Part shown: piece after piece, positions 10,911 through 18,550 of the stretch
Layout of the letters: each line of letters starts with the position of its first letter
Numbering within the stretch: position 1 is the stretch's first letter
Assembly (NCBI GenBank): GCA_040391785.1
Contig: JBEBXH010000001.1
Coordinates: 62,001-126,000, forward strand
Direction of reading: 5' to 3'
Source of the DNA: UBA5239 sp040391785
GTDB lineage: Bacteria > Verrucomicrobiota > Lentisphaeria > Victivallales > Victivallaceae
DNA: 64,000 bases
Program-made: the position numbers and the translations under genes
The notes under the pieces: model-generated
The model's database searches: none
Told to the model about the DNA's origin: nothing
The model's input: only the letters and a program-made list of their open reading frames with translations

Positions 10911-11335
10911 CAGAAGAAGTGATGCTGATTGGTGATGTAGCGCTGCTCGAATTTTTCGTCGGGAGTCAGCAGGTAGATGGTGGATTCGAGGAGTGCTACG
11001 ATCAGGACGATCAGGACCAGCGGAGGATAGATTGCCGCCAGGATCAGCGTGATCAGCAGATAGAGGGTGCCGGTGCCGTTGTAATTCAGGGCGAATTTGT
11101 GGGCGCCGAAAATACCGAACGTATAACCCATGACCACCGCCAGCAGGCGGCGCTGGTGAACATTCAGGTGCAGTTTGATCAGTGGGCCCTTGTTCAGGCC
11201 GGGGGGCTCGGGGATGACCGTTTCATGGCAGAGCGGGCACTTGCGCTCCAGGAAGCTCTCGCTTTCGTCCACCATGAAATATTCTTTGCAGAATGGACAC
11301 TTAAATTCGTATTTGACCGTTTGATTTGAGTTCAT
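10910..11335 (-). CDS. TM2-domain membrane protein with N-terminal zinc ribbon
   Basis: The protein has 141 residues from the ATG at 11335; an in-frame TTG two codons upstream is possible but less likely. Residues ~13-38 carry two CxxC pairs (CPFC and CPLC), a small zinc-ribbon-like module. This is followed by a Pro-rich linker, then a TM2 domain with the typical GIFGAHKFALNYNGTG turn between hydrophobic segments and a third hydrophobic stretch. TM2 proteins are inner-membrane proteins of unsettled function. It lies downstream of the CBM9-like gene on the same strand, but a terminator separates them. The zinc ribbon fused to TM2 suggests a sensing or assembly role, which is inference. Confidence 0.8.
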   Translation of the reverse strand: MNSNQTVKYEFKCPFCKEYFMVDESESFLERKCPLCHETVIPEPPGLNKGPLIKLHLNVHQRRLLAVVMGYTFGIFGAHKFALNYNGTGTLYLLITLILAAIYPPLVLIVLIVALLESTIYLLTPDEKFEQRYITNQHHFF

Positions 11336-11339
11336 AGAC

Positions 11340-11370
11340 AAAAAACGCCGGACATTTGGGATATCCGGCG
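11340..11370 (-). terminator. Intrinsic terminator of the CBM9-like lipoprotein gene
   Basis: Read on the minus strand, CGCCGGA (11370-11364) pairs with TCCGGCG (11352-11346) across an 11-nt loop and is followed directly by six T residues (11345-11340). It starts 16 bases after the stop of the gene ending at 11387, a textbook rho-independent terminator. Confidence 0.88.
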
Positions 11371-11386
11371 CATGCAGTACTTTACA

Positions 11387-12133
11387 TTATTTGACGAACT
11401 TCATATAGCCGTAGGACGGGATATGATGGAACGACTTGCTGCCGTCCTTGAAGGTAGTGATGCCGCCGAGTTCCGGAGCCGTGAGGTATCTGGAATAATT
11501 GTAACGGCCGATCAGGAAGCGCCATACGGAATTTTCTTTCAGTTCGGCGCCGTACTGGAGCAGGTCTTTGATCGGAATGGCCATTTCCACGGTCCAGCCC
11601 TTGTCGGTATCCTGCCAGTTGTTGATGGTGCCGTCGATTTTGGCGGCGACTTTCAGGTCTTTCATCAGGTGGGATTCTTTGGCGATTTCGTCGCTGATGA
11701 CTCTGCCGCCGCCGGCGATGAAGAACGAAGCGCGGGCGCTCAGCGGATTGGCGTAGATTTCCCAGTAATAGGTATCGGTCATCGGCTTCAGGAAGACTTC
11801 CAGCAGGTCGCCGTCTTTGTAGAGATGGGTCTGGTCTTTGTCGCTGACGGTGACGACATCGTCATCGGTCAGTTCCGCGCCGACGTAAATGTACTGGTCG
11901 TCCCAGGCAAACTTGATCACGCCGTTCTGCTTGCATACTTCATTGTAGGCATTGAAGGTGTAACCCTGGGCTTTGGTCCAGATTTCATCATCGAGGACGC
12001 CGTCGATTTTCACCGGGTTGGCGGTGTAGATGACGTCAACCTGCAGATTGTCGAATTCGCCTTTGGTGCAGCAGCCAGTCAGCCACAATGCCATTGAAGT
12101 GAATACCGCGGCCAGAAGAACTTGCTTGATCAT
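11387..12133 (-). CDS. CBM9/DOMON-like carbohydrate-binding lipoprotein
   Basis: 248 residues. The N-terminus is a lipoprotein signal with lipobox LTGC (Cys ~21). The rest fits the family-9 carbohydrate-binding-like beta sandwich: VKIDGVLDDEIW near residue 41, then FAWDDQYIYVGAELTD, a DGDLLEVFLKP segment and a closing GWTVEMAIPIKDL strand, all hallmarks of this family. It probably sits in the outer membrane or periplasm and binds sugars or heme-like ligands; no catalytic residues are evident. The upstream AAAGGA is a plausible ribosome site. It is a single-gene unit with its own terminator and shares its promoter region with the divergent AlkD-like gene. Confidence 0.85.
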   Translation of the reverse strand: MIKQVLLAAVFTSMALWLTGCCTKGEFDNLQVDVIYTANPVKIDGVLDDEIWTKAQGYTFNAYNEVCKQNGVIKFAWDDQYIYVGAELTDDDVVTVSDKDQTHLYKDGDLLEVFLKPMTDTYYWEIYANPLSARASFFIAGGGRVISDEIAKESHLMKDLKVAAKIDGTINNWQDTDKGWTVEMAIPIKDLLQYGAELKENSVWRFLIGRYNYSRYLTAPELGGITTFKDGSKSFHHIPSYGYMKFVK

Positions 12134-12169
12134 TTGAGTTTCCTTTCTGTTGTTTGTATGAACGGAACT

Positions 12170-12197
12170 ACAATAACTGCCCTATGGAATAAATCAA
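12170..12197 (-). promoter_or_regulatory. Candidate sigma-70 promoter for the CBM9-like gene
   Basis: On the minus strand, TTGATT (12197-12192) is followed after 16 nt by TATTGT (12175-12170), about 37 nt before the start codon. This is a moderate match only. Confidence 0.4.
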
Positions 12198-12228
12198 TAT
12201 GGAAAAACCATTTTTCCGGAGAAAAAAT

Positions 12229-12257
12229 TTGATATTCCGATTGCCGCACTGTATTTA
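12229..12257 (+). promoter_or_regulatory. Candidate sigma-70 promoter for the AlkD-like gene
   Basis: TTGATA (12229-12234), a 17-nt spacer and TATTTA (12252-12257) lie 30 nt upstream of the ATG at 12287. The spacing is right and both boxes match moderately. Confidence 0.42.
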
Positions 12258-12286
12258 TAATCATAATTGAAAATGGGAACTGGAAA

Positions 12287-12952
12287 ATGAAAAATTGCCA
12301 AGAATTCATGAAGGAACTGAAGGCGCTGGGCTGCCCCGCCGATGCCGAGGGGATGAAGTGGTATCACAAGGTCGATCACCTCTATCTGGGGGTGCGTGCG
12401 CCGGAAACTGCCCGGTTGAGCAAAGAGTTTGCCGCCGCCCACGATGAACAGGAAATCCTTGATCTGAGTGATGCACTCTGGGCGTTGCGCTGCCATGAGG
12501 CGTATCAGGTGGCCGGCGGGCTGCTGGACCACCCGAAGGTGACGGACCTGGACGCCATATGGGTGCGGTTGAGCCGTTACAAAGAGGATCTGGAGGCTTG
12601 GGCGATGGCCGACGGACTGTGCCACGCGGCATTTCGAGTGTTGAAGGCGAAGCCGGAGTATCTGGACGAAATGGAAAAGGAGTGGCTGGGCCACCGTAGT
12701 TTCTGGGTGCGGCGGGCGTGCCTGACTTTCACGCTGTATTCGACCAAAAAGGACGGCGATCCGCGGCGCTCCTTGAAGTGGGCCGCGACCATGGTGGACG
12801 ACCGCGAGTGGTTCATCCAGAAGGCCATCGGCTGGTATCTGCGCGAGCTCTCCAAAGTCAAGCCGGAGCCGGTAAAGGCATTTCTGGCGGAATATGGCGC
12901 GCGGATGAAGCCGTTTGCCGTCCGCGAGGGCTCGAAATACCTGCCCGTTTGA
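12287..12952 (+). CDS. AlkD-like DNA glycosylase (DNA alkylation repeat protein)
   Basis: 221 residues, the usual size for the HEAT-like DNA alkylation repeat family that excises alkylated bases. Visible family features are KWYHKVDHLYLGVR near the N-terminus, DALWALRCHEAY, the WAMADGLC segment (matching the AlkD W..xD active-site helix, with Trp ~105 and Asp ~108), FWVRRACLTFTLY, and WFIQKAIGWYLRELSKV near the C-terminus. The key tryptophans and the aspartate appear present, so an active repair enzyme is likely. It is a stand-alone gene divergent from the CBM9-like lipoprotein. Substrate range cannot be read from sequence. Confidence 0.88.
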   Translation: MKNCQEFMKELKALGCPADAEGMKWYHKVDHLYLGVRAPETARLSKEFAAAHDEQEILDLSDALWALRCHEAYQVAGGLLDHPKVTDLDAIWVRLSRYKEDLEAWAMADGLCHAAFRVLKAKPEYLDEMEKEWLGHRSFWVRRACLTFTLYSTKKDGDPRRSLKWAATMVDDREWFIQKAIGWYLRELSKVKPEPVKAFLAEYGARMKPFAVREGSKYLPV

Positions 12953-13039
12953 GATTTATTTTGAGCTTAATCATAAAAAAAGTTTGAACTGTTTCCATTT
13001 GATGTTATTGTATTGTATGGATGTACTGGAGGTATTATT

Positions 13040-14104
13040 ATGGAACCCAATCGTAGATTACTGATCGTTGACGACCAGAATGACCTGCGCGAACAGCTCG
13101 CTCAACTCCTGCTGAACAGCGGGCGGCCCAATAAAACCGCGCTGCTGGTCCGCGGCATGCGTGCGAGGCTGATGGGATTGCCGGAGGATACCGAAGCCGA
13201 GACGGAGGACCAGCCCTCCTATGACATCGATACCGCGGGGCAGGGCGAGGAGGCCTTTGACATGGTCAGGGCCGCGCTTGAGAACAAAGCGCCGTACGCG
13301 GTGATGTTTGTCGATATGCGGATGCCGCCCGGCTGGGACGGGCTGAAAACCGCGCAGAAGATCCGCGAAATCGATCCCAATATCGAGATCGTCATCATGA
13401 CCGCTTATGCGGACCATTCGCAGGATGACCTGTCGCGCGAAATAGGCGCTCCGGAGAAACTTCTTTACATCAAAAAACCGTTCCAGTCCGAAGAAATCTG
13501 CCAACTGGCGCTGTCGCTTTGCGCCAAGTGGAATATGCTGGTGCTGGAGCAGAAGCGCCTGGCCATGCTGGAGAAGCTGGTGGTCAGCATCCGCAAAGTC
13601 AAGCAGCAGGAGAATCTGAAGGAAACGTTCCGTCAGATTCTGGATGCATACCTCGATTTTTTCCAGACCGGCAAAGGATTCATCGCCGGCTGGATTCCCG
13701 AGAGCCAGGTCTGGCATATTCAGTCGAATCGCGATTTCGATAACGACGAAGCCATGGCCGTGCTGACCCGTCACCAGACGCAGCTGCTGGAAACCACCGC
13801 GCAAAGCGAAGTGGACCGCCTGCAGGTGGTGCCGCTGCGCGAACGCGGCTGCAATTCGTATGTTTTCGCCGACAAAGCCGTCACCAGCGACGACCCGGTG
13901 TGGTTCCAGGCCATCAATTCGTTGAATCAATGCGCGCTCGACCAGATCGAGTTTGGCAAGAAGCTTGGCCTGAGGCTGCAGAATTGCCCCTCGATGGCCC
14001 AGATGGATGATTGCCGCGAGGTCATTGCCGTGCTGAAAAAGAAGTACCTCGGCGATCCCGATATCGCTCGGCTCTCCGCCCGTTTGAACGATATATCCTA
14101 TTGA
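13040..14104 (+). CDS. Orphan response regulator with extended receiver and unknown output
   Basis: 354 residues from the ATG at 13040, chosen because GGAGG lies at 13028-13032; an ATG nine codons upstream has no such site. Residues ~7-150 form a receiver domain: IVDDQND acidic pair, phospho-acceptor Asp in FVDMRMPPGWDG, Thr in IMTAYA and Lys in IKKPF. About 35 extra residues sit between the first helix and second strand (a Arg/Glu-rich segment). Residues ~165-354 hold a coiled-coil-like linker and a GAF-like region that I cannot assign firmly; no HTH, GGDEF or kinase motif is visible. No histidine kinase is adjacent. It precedes the tsaC-like gene by 4 bases, so they are probably cotranscribed. 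Confidence 0.82.
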   Translation: MEPNRRLLIVDDQNDLREQLAQLLLNSGRPNKTALLVRGMRARLMGLPEDTEAETEDQPSYDIDTAGQGEEAFDMVRAALENKAPYAVMFVDMRMPPGWDGLKTAQKIREIDPNIEIVIMTAYADHSQDDLSREIGAPEKLLYIKKPFQSEEICQLALSLCAKWNMLVLEQKRLAMLEKLVVSIRKVKQQENLKETFRQILDAYLDFFQTGKGFIAGWIPESQVWHIQSNRDFDNDEAMAVLTRHQTQLLETTAQSEVDRLQVVPLRERGCNSYVFADKAVTSDDPVWFQAINSLNQCALDQIEFGKKLGLRLQNCPSMAQMDDCREVIAVLKKKYLGDPDIARLSARLNDISY

Positions 14105-14108
14105 TATC

Positions 14109-14714
14109 ATGAATATTATACCGCTGCAAGATTTTGAGCAGGCCTCCGCCGCATGCTGCGAAGCCCTGCGCGCTCCCGGCGCCGTACTGCTGATTCCCAC
14201 GGAAACCGTCTACGGACTGGTCTGCCGCTGGGACGACCACGCCGCCCGCGAAAAGATTTACGCCCTGAAAGTCCGCGACGGCCGCAAGCCGCTGGCGATG
14301 TTCGCCGCCGATGCCGCCGCCCTCGAAAGCGCCGGAGTCATCCTCGATGGCAATCCCCGCAAACTGTTGCAGCAATTCACTCCGGGCCCCATCACCATCA
14401 TCGCCGTCGGCCGCGAAGGCGCCACCATCGGCTTCCGCATCCCCGACCATCCTTTCGTGAAAATGCTGTTGAATCAATGCGGTTTTCCGCTCGCCTCCAC
14501 CAGTGCGAACCGTTCTGGCATGCCGAATGCGCTATCCGTACAGGAAGCCCTGGCCGACCTGTGCGGCACCCCCGAGCTCGTGATCGACGCCGGAAGTATT
14601 CCCGCTGACAGCCAGGCCTCGACCGTCGTCGATGCTTCAAAAGCAAACGAATGGAAAATCCTGCGCCCCGGCCCCATCCCCGAAGAAGCCATCCGCAACG
14701 TATTACACGGATAA
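14109..14714 (+). CDS. tsaC: Threonylcarbamoyl-AMP synthase (TsaC/Sua5/YrdC family)
   Basis: 201 residues. It makes threonylcarbamoyl-AMP from threonine, bicarbonate and ATP for t6A37 tRNA modification in the cytoplasm. Family signatures are visible: IPTETVYGLVCRW near residue 29, KVRDGRKPLAMF (KxR...KP), FTPGPITIIA, TIGFRIPDHP and PLASTSANRSGMP. The length matches the short YrdC/TsaC form without the C-terminal Sua5 domain. It begins 4 bases after the response regulator, without a clear Shine-Dalgarno, suggesting translational coupling. YciO-type paralogs look similar, so exact function is probable rather than certain. Confidence 0.88.
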   Translation: MNIIPLQDFEQASAACCEALRAPGAVLLIPTETVYGLVCRWDDHAAREKIYALKVRDGRKPLAMFAADAAALESAGVILDGNPRKLLQQFTPGPITIIAVGREGATIGFRIPDHPFVKMLLNQCGFPLASTSANRSGMPNALSVQEALADLCGTPELVIDAGSIPADSQASTVVDASKANEWKILRPGPIPEEAIRNVLHG

Positions 14715-14953
14715 TGCGAGGGCGGCTCCGCAACTCCTCTGTTGAGCTCAAAATGGTTGATTCTGTTTGCCTACTTCTGCTTATCGGGAAAAATAAGATT
14801 TTTCGGGTGTCTATTACTGAAAGTCACCACAACCATTGCAGTTAACAATTATGGGAGCTTGCAGATGATGGAATGTGCTTGTTTGGGTTTTATTGAAAAA
14901 TTCAGACTTTCGAAGTGAATTACGATATTATTGATATTATTGAAAAGTTCAAC

Positions 14954-14982
14954 TTGACATTAGACTTTTTGTTTGTTATATT
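14954..14982 (+). promoter_or_regulatory. Strong sigma-70-type promoter in the 14.7-15.4 kb gap
   Basis: Consensus TTGACA (14954-14959), a 17-nt spacer and TATATT (14977-14982, one mismatch) predict transcription from about 14989. The next features are a 51-codon reading frame at 15051 and an intrinsic terminator at 15262, giving a compact transcript of about 310 nt. Confidence 0.7.
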
Positions 14983-15050
14983 AATTTAGTTGAAATGTTT
15001 TCATATTGAGTTAATGTGTTTCAATAACAATTTTTTTGAAAGAAGTATAG

Positions 15051-15206
15051 ATGTTGCTAAGAATAAATCATATCAATAGCAAATACTTTAGCAAGATATT
15101 TTCTTCCGTAGTTTCAATAAAATGTTCTGCTTTTAAGCAGAACATACGTAATGATTCTGAGAATCATTACGTCGAAATTTTTAGCAGCAAGCAGCAAGCA
15201 GCCTAA
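15051..15206 (+). CDS. Small protein gene, 51 residues, unknown function
   Basis: ATG at 15051 follows AGAAG (about 9 nt upstream) and runs 51 codons to TAA. The product starts MLLRINHINSKYFSK, is basic in its first half, has a short hydrophobic stretch (IFSSVVSI) and one Cys, and ends SSKQQAA. It lies between a near-consensus promoter (14954-14982) and a terminator (15262-15301), so the unit is self-contained. Two perfect palindromes fall inside the coding sequence, so the RNA may matter as much as the peptide. I recognise no family. Alternatives are a regulatory RNA with a chance frame, a leader peptide for the sigma-factor operon, or a toxin-like peptide. Confidence 0.45.
   Translation: MLLRINHINSKYFSKIFSSVVSIKCSAFKQNIRNDSENHYVEIFSSKQQAA
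15122..15172. repeat. Two back-to-back perfect palindromes
   Basis: Positions 15122-15145 form ATGTTCTGC-(6 nt)-GCAGAACAT, extendable to a 2-nt centre. Positions 15146-15172 form a 27-nt palindrome with 13-nt arms (ACGTAATGATTCT and its complement) around a single G. The half-site ACGTAATGATT recurs at 15382-15392, in front of the ECF sigma gene. They may be operators or RNA hairpins. Confidence 0.8.
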
Positions 15207-15240
15207 ATAATGATTATAAGTCTTCGCCAGGAAGACTTGT
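15184..15240 (+). repeat. GCAGCAA tandem repeat and 8-10 bp hairpin
   Basis: GCAGCAA is repeated 2.7 times at 15184-15202, covering the end of the small gene. It is followed by a hairpin AAGTCTTC (15218-15225), GCCAG loop, GAAGACTT (15231-15238), extendable by two weaker pairs. This lies just upstream of the terminator. Confidence 0.7.
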
Positions 15241-15261
15241 AAAATTCTTCTCAATTTCTTT

Positions 15262-15302
15262 AAGACCGCAGAATCCATTTTCGGAGTTCTGCGGTCTTTT
15301 TG
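15262..15302 (+). terminator. Strong intrinsic terminator of the small-gene transcript
   Basis: A perfect 12-bp stem AAGACCGCAGAA (15262-15273) with TTCTGCGGTCTT (15287-15298) runs into TTTTT (15297-15301). It separates the small unit from the sigma-factor operon. Confidence 0.9.
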
Positions 15303-15458
15303 TATTTATTTCCATGATAATTCCATGTTTTGATATGATTTGCTTAGAAAAAAACGTTTCAAATTCATATATAGTATATAAACGTAATGATTTGTCCGCA
15401 TAGTTCAGGGGAATAGTAAACGGCGGGGAAAATGAGCGAAAATTTTTAGGGGGGCATA

Positions 15459-16055
15459 ATGTTTACAACTCATCCTGCACTTCTGGCAGGGGTAAAAAAG
15501 GGTGACGATGTGTCATGGAATCAGTTTCGAGACACGTATCGTCCTTTGATTTTTCATTGTGCCGAACAAAGTGGTTTGTCGAAATATGATTATCTTGAGC
15601 TTGAACAGAACGTTCTGGTAACGTTTTTCAAAGCATGCGAAAATTTTGAATACGACCCGGGAAAGGGCCGTTTTCGCACTTATTTCGGTTCACTGATCCG
15701 GAATTGCATTATTCAACAGCAGCAGAACGACCGGAAATCGCAATCCAAACAGTTGTCAGCAACTGAGGCCGAGATATTTACCGAGAACAAATTTGAAGAA
15801 TATTGGGAAAAAGAGTGGAAACTCCATATTTTCTGGCTGGCCATGCAAAAAGCGAAAAAAGAACTGCCGCCGAAAATGATCCGGGTATTTGAGCTGTGTG
15901 ACTTGGAAGGAGTGTCGCCTTACACGGTGGCGGCCTCCTCCGGAATCTGTCTGGCTACGTTTTATAATTATCGGAAGAAGGTATTGACGGAACTGCGAAG
16001 AAATGTTGATGAGCTTAAAAAGCAGGAGGACACAACAGATGAAACATTGCAGTGA
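15459..16055 (+). CDS. ECF-type RNA polymerase sigma factor
   Basis: 198 residues, preceded by AGGGGGG (15448-15454). Region 2 is seen at residues ~20-85 (WNQFRDTYRPLIF, then ELEQNVLVTFFKACENFEYD and FRTYFGSLIRN, the DNA-melting segment). Region 4 is at ~130-180, with a helix-turn-helix (GVSPYTVAASSGICLATFYN). It overlaps the following anti-sigma gene by 17 bases, the usual paired arrangement. As the first gene of the ~36 kb co-directional block, it is the obvious candidate to direct that block's transcription, perhaps autogenously. That target is inferred from position. Confidence 0.88.
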   Translation: MFTTHPALLAGVKKGDDVSWNQFRDTYRPLIFHCAEQSGLSKYDYLELEQNVLVTFFKACENFEYDPGKGRFRTYFGSLIRNCIIQQQQNDRKSQSKQLSATEAEIFTENKFEEYWEKEWKLHIFWLAMQKAKKELPPKMIRVFELCDLEGVSPYTVAASSGICLATFYNYRKKVLTELRRNVDELKKQEDTTDETLQ

Positions 16056-16275
16056 GATTCAACTGGATAAGTTGCTGAATAATCGTTTAAGCCAGAAAAG
16101 CCGCCTCCTCTGTCGTACTCATCTGCTGGTTTGTGCCGCCTGTCGGAAAAATCTGCAGGAATTGAAGGATGATCGTGCATTTCTAGGGGAATTCCGGCGG
16201 GGAGTGCTTGAAATGGAAAAAGCACATTTGGCTGCGGATTCTCTTGTCAATTCTCCGGAAAAACAGAACCAATAA
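16039..16275 (+). CDS. Small soluble zinc-finger anti-sigma factor
   Basis: 78 residues from the ATG at 16039, chosen because GGAGG is at 16025-16029; an upstream in-frame ATG lacks one. It contains the HxxxCxxC core (HLLVCAAC, residues ~29-36) typical of zinc-binding anti-sigma domains, after a basic helix. No membrane segment follows, unlike most anti-sigma factors, so it should be cytoplasmic. Start overlap with the sigma gene implies stoichiometric synthesis. The release signal is unknown; redox at the zinc cysteines or a partner from the locus are possibilities. Confidence 0.75.
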   Translation: MKHCSEIQLDKLLNNRLSQKSRLLCRTHLLVCAACRKNLQELKDDRAFLGEFRRGVLEMEKAHLAADSLVNSPEKQNQ

Positions 16276-16300
16276 CAGAACAGAAATAAGGAAGTTCGAT

Positions 16301-17437
16301 ATGGATAAAAAAATAATGGCTAAGGCGACGTGTGTGTTCGGTATCGGGGCAGGCATCATGAGTGGAGTGGCGCTGGCGGCGGCGGAAACGGCCACCGAGG
16401 TAACGACCACCACTACCACTGTAATCACCGAGACAGTGACGAAGGAAAAAGCCCAGTGGGCCCCGTTGCGCGTCTGTGTTCTCGATTTCACCTCGCTCGA
16501 TACGCAAGGGCAGAAACGTTTCCTGGATGAGTCCAACAAACCGATTGAAATTCCGGCTCAGTCTACCCTGAACGACGCCGACCGCAAGTCCGTCAACAGC
16601 GTGATGCAGGGTTTTGTCCGCATGATCGACGCCTGGGATAACACCAGGACCAATGAAGCAAATCGTGACGCCCAGAAAGACGACAACCGGTTCAATCGTG
16701 CGAAAGCCCTCGAGTTGTACAATACAGTAGCGAAAGGCGAATCCCGGCCGATGATTATCGGCGCGGAATACCTCACTGCCTACCTCGGGCGCCGTAGCGA
16801 TGTTTTCAGCTGTCTCGACGCTTCTCAAATGTCGGCTGCCATGAACAAGTTACAGCAAGCGGAAGATTTCCCGCGAGATTTCATGCTCCGATTGGCCCGC
16901 GAAACCGGGGCCACCCATCTGATCTACGGGACTGTGTCCGATCTGCGAAGCAAGACCAATTCCTTCAAAGGATACGGCATCGAAACCAAAACCACCAACT
17001 ATCAGCTGGACGTATTGGTCAAGGTGGTCGACCTGGTTCGCCAGCACACGGTTTACAGCAACGTCTATACCGGAAATTACCGGGAGCAGCGCCCGGTCAG
17101 CGGCACGCAGTTCGACAATAACATCTTCCAGAGCCTGATGACCTCCGCGCTGGAACAGGCCGCGGAAGACCTGTATGATGTCTCCAAGCCGGGCCGGAAG
17201 AATAAAATCACCCCGACCCCGCTTCCGTACAATCTGACGATTATCCCGGCCGGCGGCCTGCTTTTCAAGCCTGCCAAAGCGGAAATTTCCATTGACGGCG
17301 TCCGCGTTGGCAACGGCGGCGAGACCTTCGCCGTACCCGCCGGCAAGCACACCGTCGAAATCAAGGCTTCGGGTTACAATACCAAAACCTTCGACGTCGA
17401 CGTTACGGCCGATGCCACGATCAATACGAAACTTTAA
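16301..17437 (+). CDS. Exported CsgG-like protein with C-terminal PEGA domain
   Basis: 378 residues from the ATG at 16301 (AAGGAAG upstream); the longer reading frame would put the signal sequence in the middle. A signal peptide (residues ~1-28, ending VALAAA) is followed by a Thr-rich linker. A CsgG/FlgO-like region at ~50-310 shows LRVCVLDFTS, ARETGATHLIYGTVSDL and LDVLVKVVDL. The last ~65 residues are a PEGA domain (AEISIDGVRVG, then VPAGKHTVEIKASGY). No lipobox Cys is present. It is the first structural gene after the sigma pair and probably a periplasmic or outer-membrane-associated assembly factor. Confidence 0.78.
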   Translation: MDKKIMAKATCVFGIGAGIMSGVALAAAETATEVTTTTTTVITETVTKEKAQWAPLRVCVLDFTSLDTQGQKRFLDESNKPIEIPAQSTLNDADRKSVNSVMQGFVRMIDAWDNTRTNEANRDAQKDDNRFNRAKALELYNTVAKGESRPMIIGAEYLTAYLGRRSDVFSCLDASQMSAAMNKLQQAEDFPRDFMLRLARETGATHLIYGTVSDLRSKTNSFKGYGIETKTTNYQLDVLVKVVDLVRQHTVYSNVYTGNYREQRPVSGTQFDNNIFQSLMTSALEQAAEDLYDVSKPGRKNKITPTPLPYNLTIIPAGGLLFKPAKAEISIDGVRVGNGGETFAVPAGKHTVEIKASGYNTKTFDVDVTADATINTKL

Positions 17438-17457
17438 GTTGGAAACCCAAAAGTGCT

Positions 17458-18519
17458 ATGAGAAAAATGGTCCTTAAAATCTCTTTGTTCAGCCTCGGAT
17501 TTGGCCTGTTGTTCGTATTTGGCTGCGGCAAGAATTACAACGATCCGAAGGTCTATATGACAGCGGTCTTGCCGGAACTGATTACGAGGATGGAGCCATC
17601 CTGCCTCGATGCGGAGAAAGCCGGAAAAGCGAAACTGGAATTCGAAGAGTGCAAGATCGACAAAAAAGACCCGATCGGTGAAAGCATTGATTTCCGGGGA
17701 ACCATGACATTGCCGAATGATGTTTACAGCATAGTTGATTTTGAGAGCTTCGAGAAGGACATTCCGGGGCTCACCAGACTATACCACTCGAGTTCGGACG
17801 TAAAACGCCAATTATGGGATATAACCGTGCTGGAAAAAACGTTTTCCAAAGGGGAGCAGTTGAAATTCGCCGGTTCTATATACCGCATTAAAGATCAAGG
17901 CAATAAGAGCGGCTGGTCCCTGATCACTCATTTAGCCCTATCAGCTTTCAGCTTCAAATCGGAGAAAAAATCTCAAGTTAACAAAACCGGCTGGTCCATG
18001 CAAACCGGTTTTTCCGGAACAAGCGCTGTCAGGCTTGGACATCCCGGCAAACTTACGACCCTGGACAATGCTCATAAGAAAGATAAGCAAATATTCATCA
18101 AAGAGACCCCGGAATATGAGAAACTGGTAGCCTCTTACAAAAAGCAGATTGCTGAGCAGGAAGCCCGGGAAAAAGCCAAATCGGAAGAACGCGACAGGGC
18201 AATGGCACACCGGCAGAAACTCAATCAGCTGCAAGGAAGTCTTCGCGATATCAACCAACAGGAAAGAACGCTGACTATTCAGCGGGAGCGCTTAACCCAT
18301 AATTTGAAACAGACACAAACCTCGATTGACAATACGAAAAAACAGATGACCACAGTACCTGCAGCACGGCAAAAAGCCTTGAGAGAGAACCTGGCAAAAT
18401 CCCAAACTACCCAGGATAATCTCAATGCCCAGTACCAAAAAAATGAAGCAGAGCTTAAGGCCGTCCGAGCCAAAAAAGAGGAAATCACCGCTGAATTGAA
18501 AAAATTAACCGATAAATAG
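17458..18519 (+). CDS. Lipoprotein with C-terminal coiled coil, unknown function
   Basis: 353 residues. The signal ends in lipobox VFGC (Cys ~23). The middle (residues ~30-210) has no family I recognise; it alternates short beta-like strands such as GESIDFRGTMTLP. Residues ~215-353 are almost entirely charged heptad-like helix (Glu, Lys, Gln, Arg-rich), predicted coiled coil long enough to span part of the periplasm. It lies 20 bases after the CsgG/PEGA gene and 31 before another CsgG-like gene, so it is probably part of the same envelope complex. Confidence 0.7.
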   Translation: MRKMVLKISLFSLGFGLLFVFGCGKNYNDPKVYMTAVLPELITRMEPSCLDAEKAGKAKLEFEECKIDKKDPIGESIDFRGTMTLPNDVYSIVDFESFEKDIPGLTRLYHSSSDVKRQLWDITVLEKTFSKGEQLKFAGSIYRIKDQGNKSGWSLITHLALSAFSFKSEKKSQVNKTGWSMQTGFSGTSAVRLGHPGKLTTLDNAHKKDKQIFIKETPEYEKLVASYKKQIAEQEAREKAKSEERDRAMAHRQKLNQLQGSLRDINQQERTLTIQRERLTHNLKQTQTSIDNTKKQMTTVPAARQKALRENLAKSQTTQDNLNAQYQKNEAELKAVRAKKEEITAELKKLTDK

Positions 18520-18550
18520 TTCTAAAAATATAACATAAAGGAATCGTATT

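Noticed and set aside
14989..15302. tmRNA, 6S or RNase P RNA in the gap
   Set aside because: No tRNA-like T-loop/acceptor ends or the conserved P4 segments are visible; AT-rich sequence with a small frame fits better.
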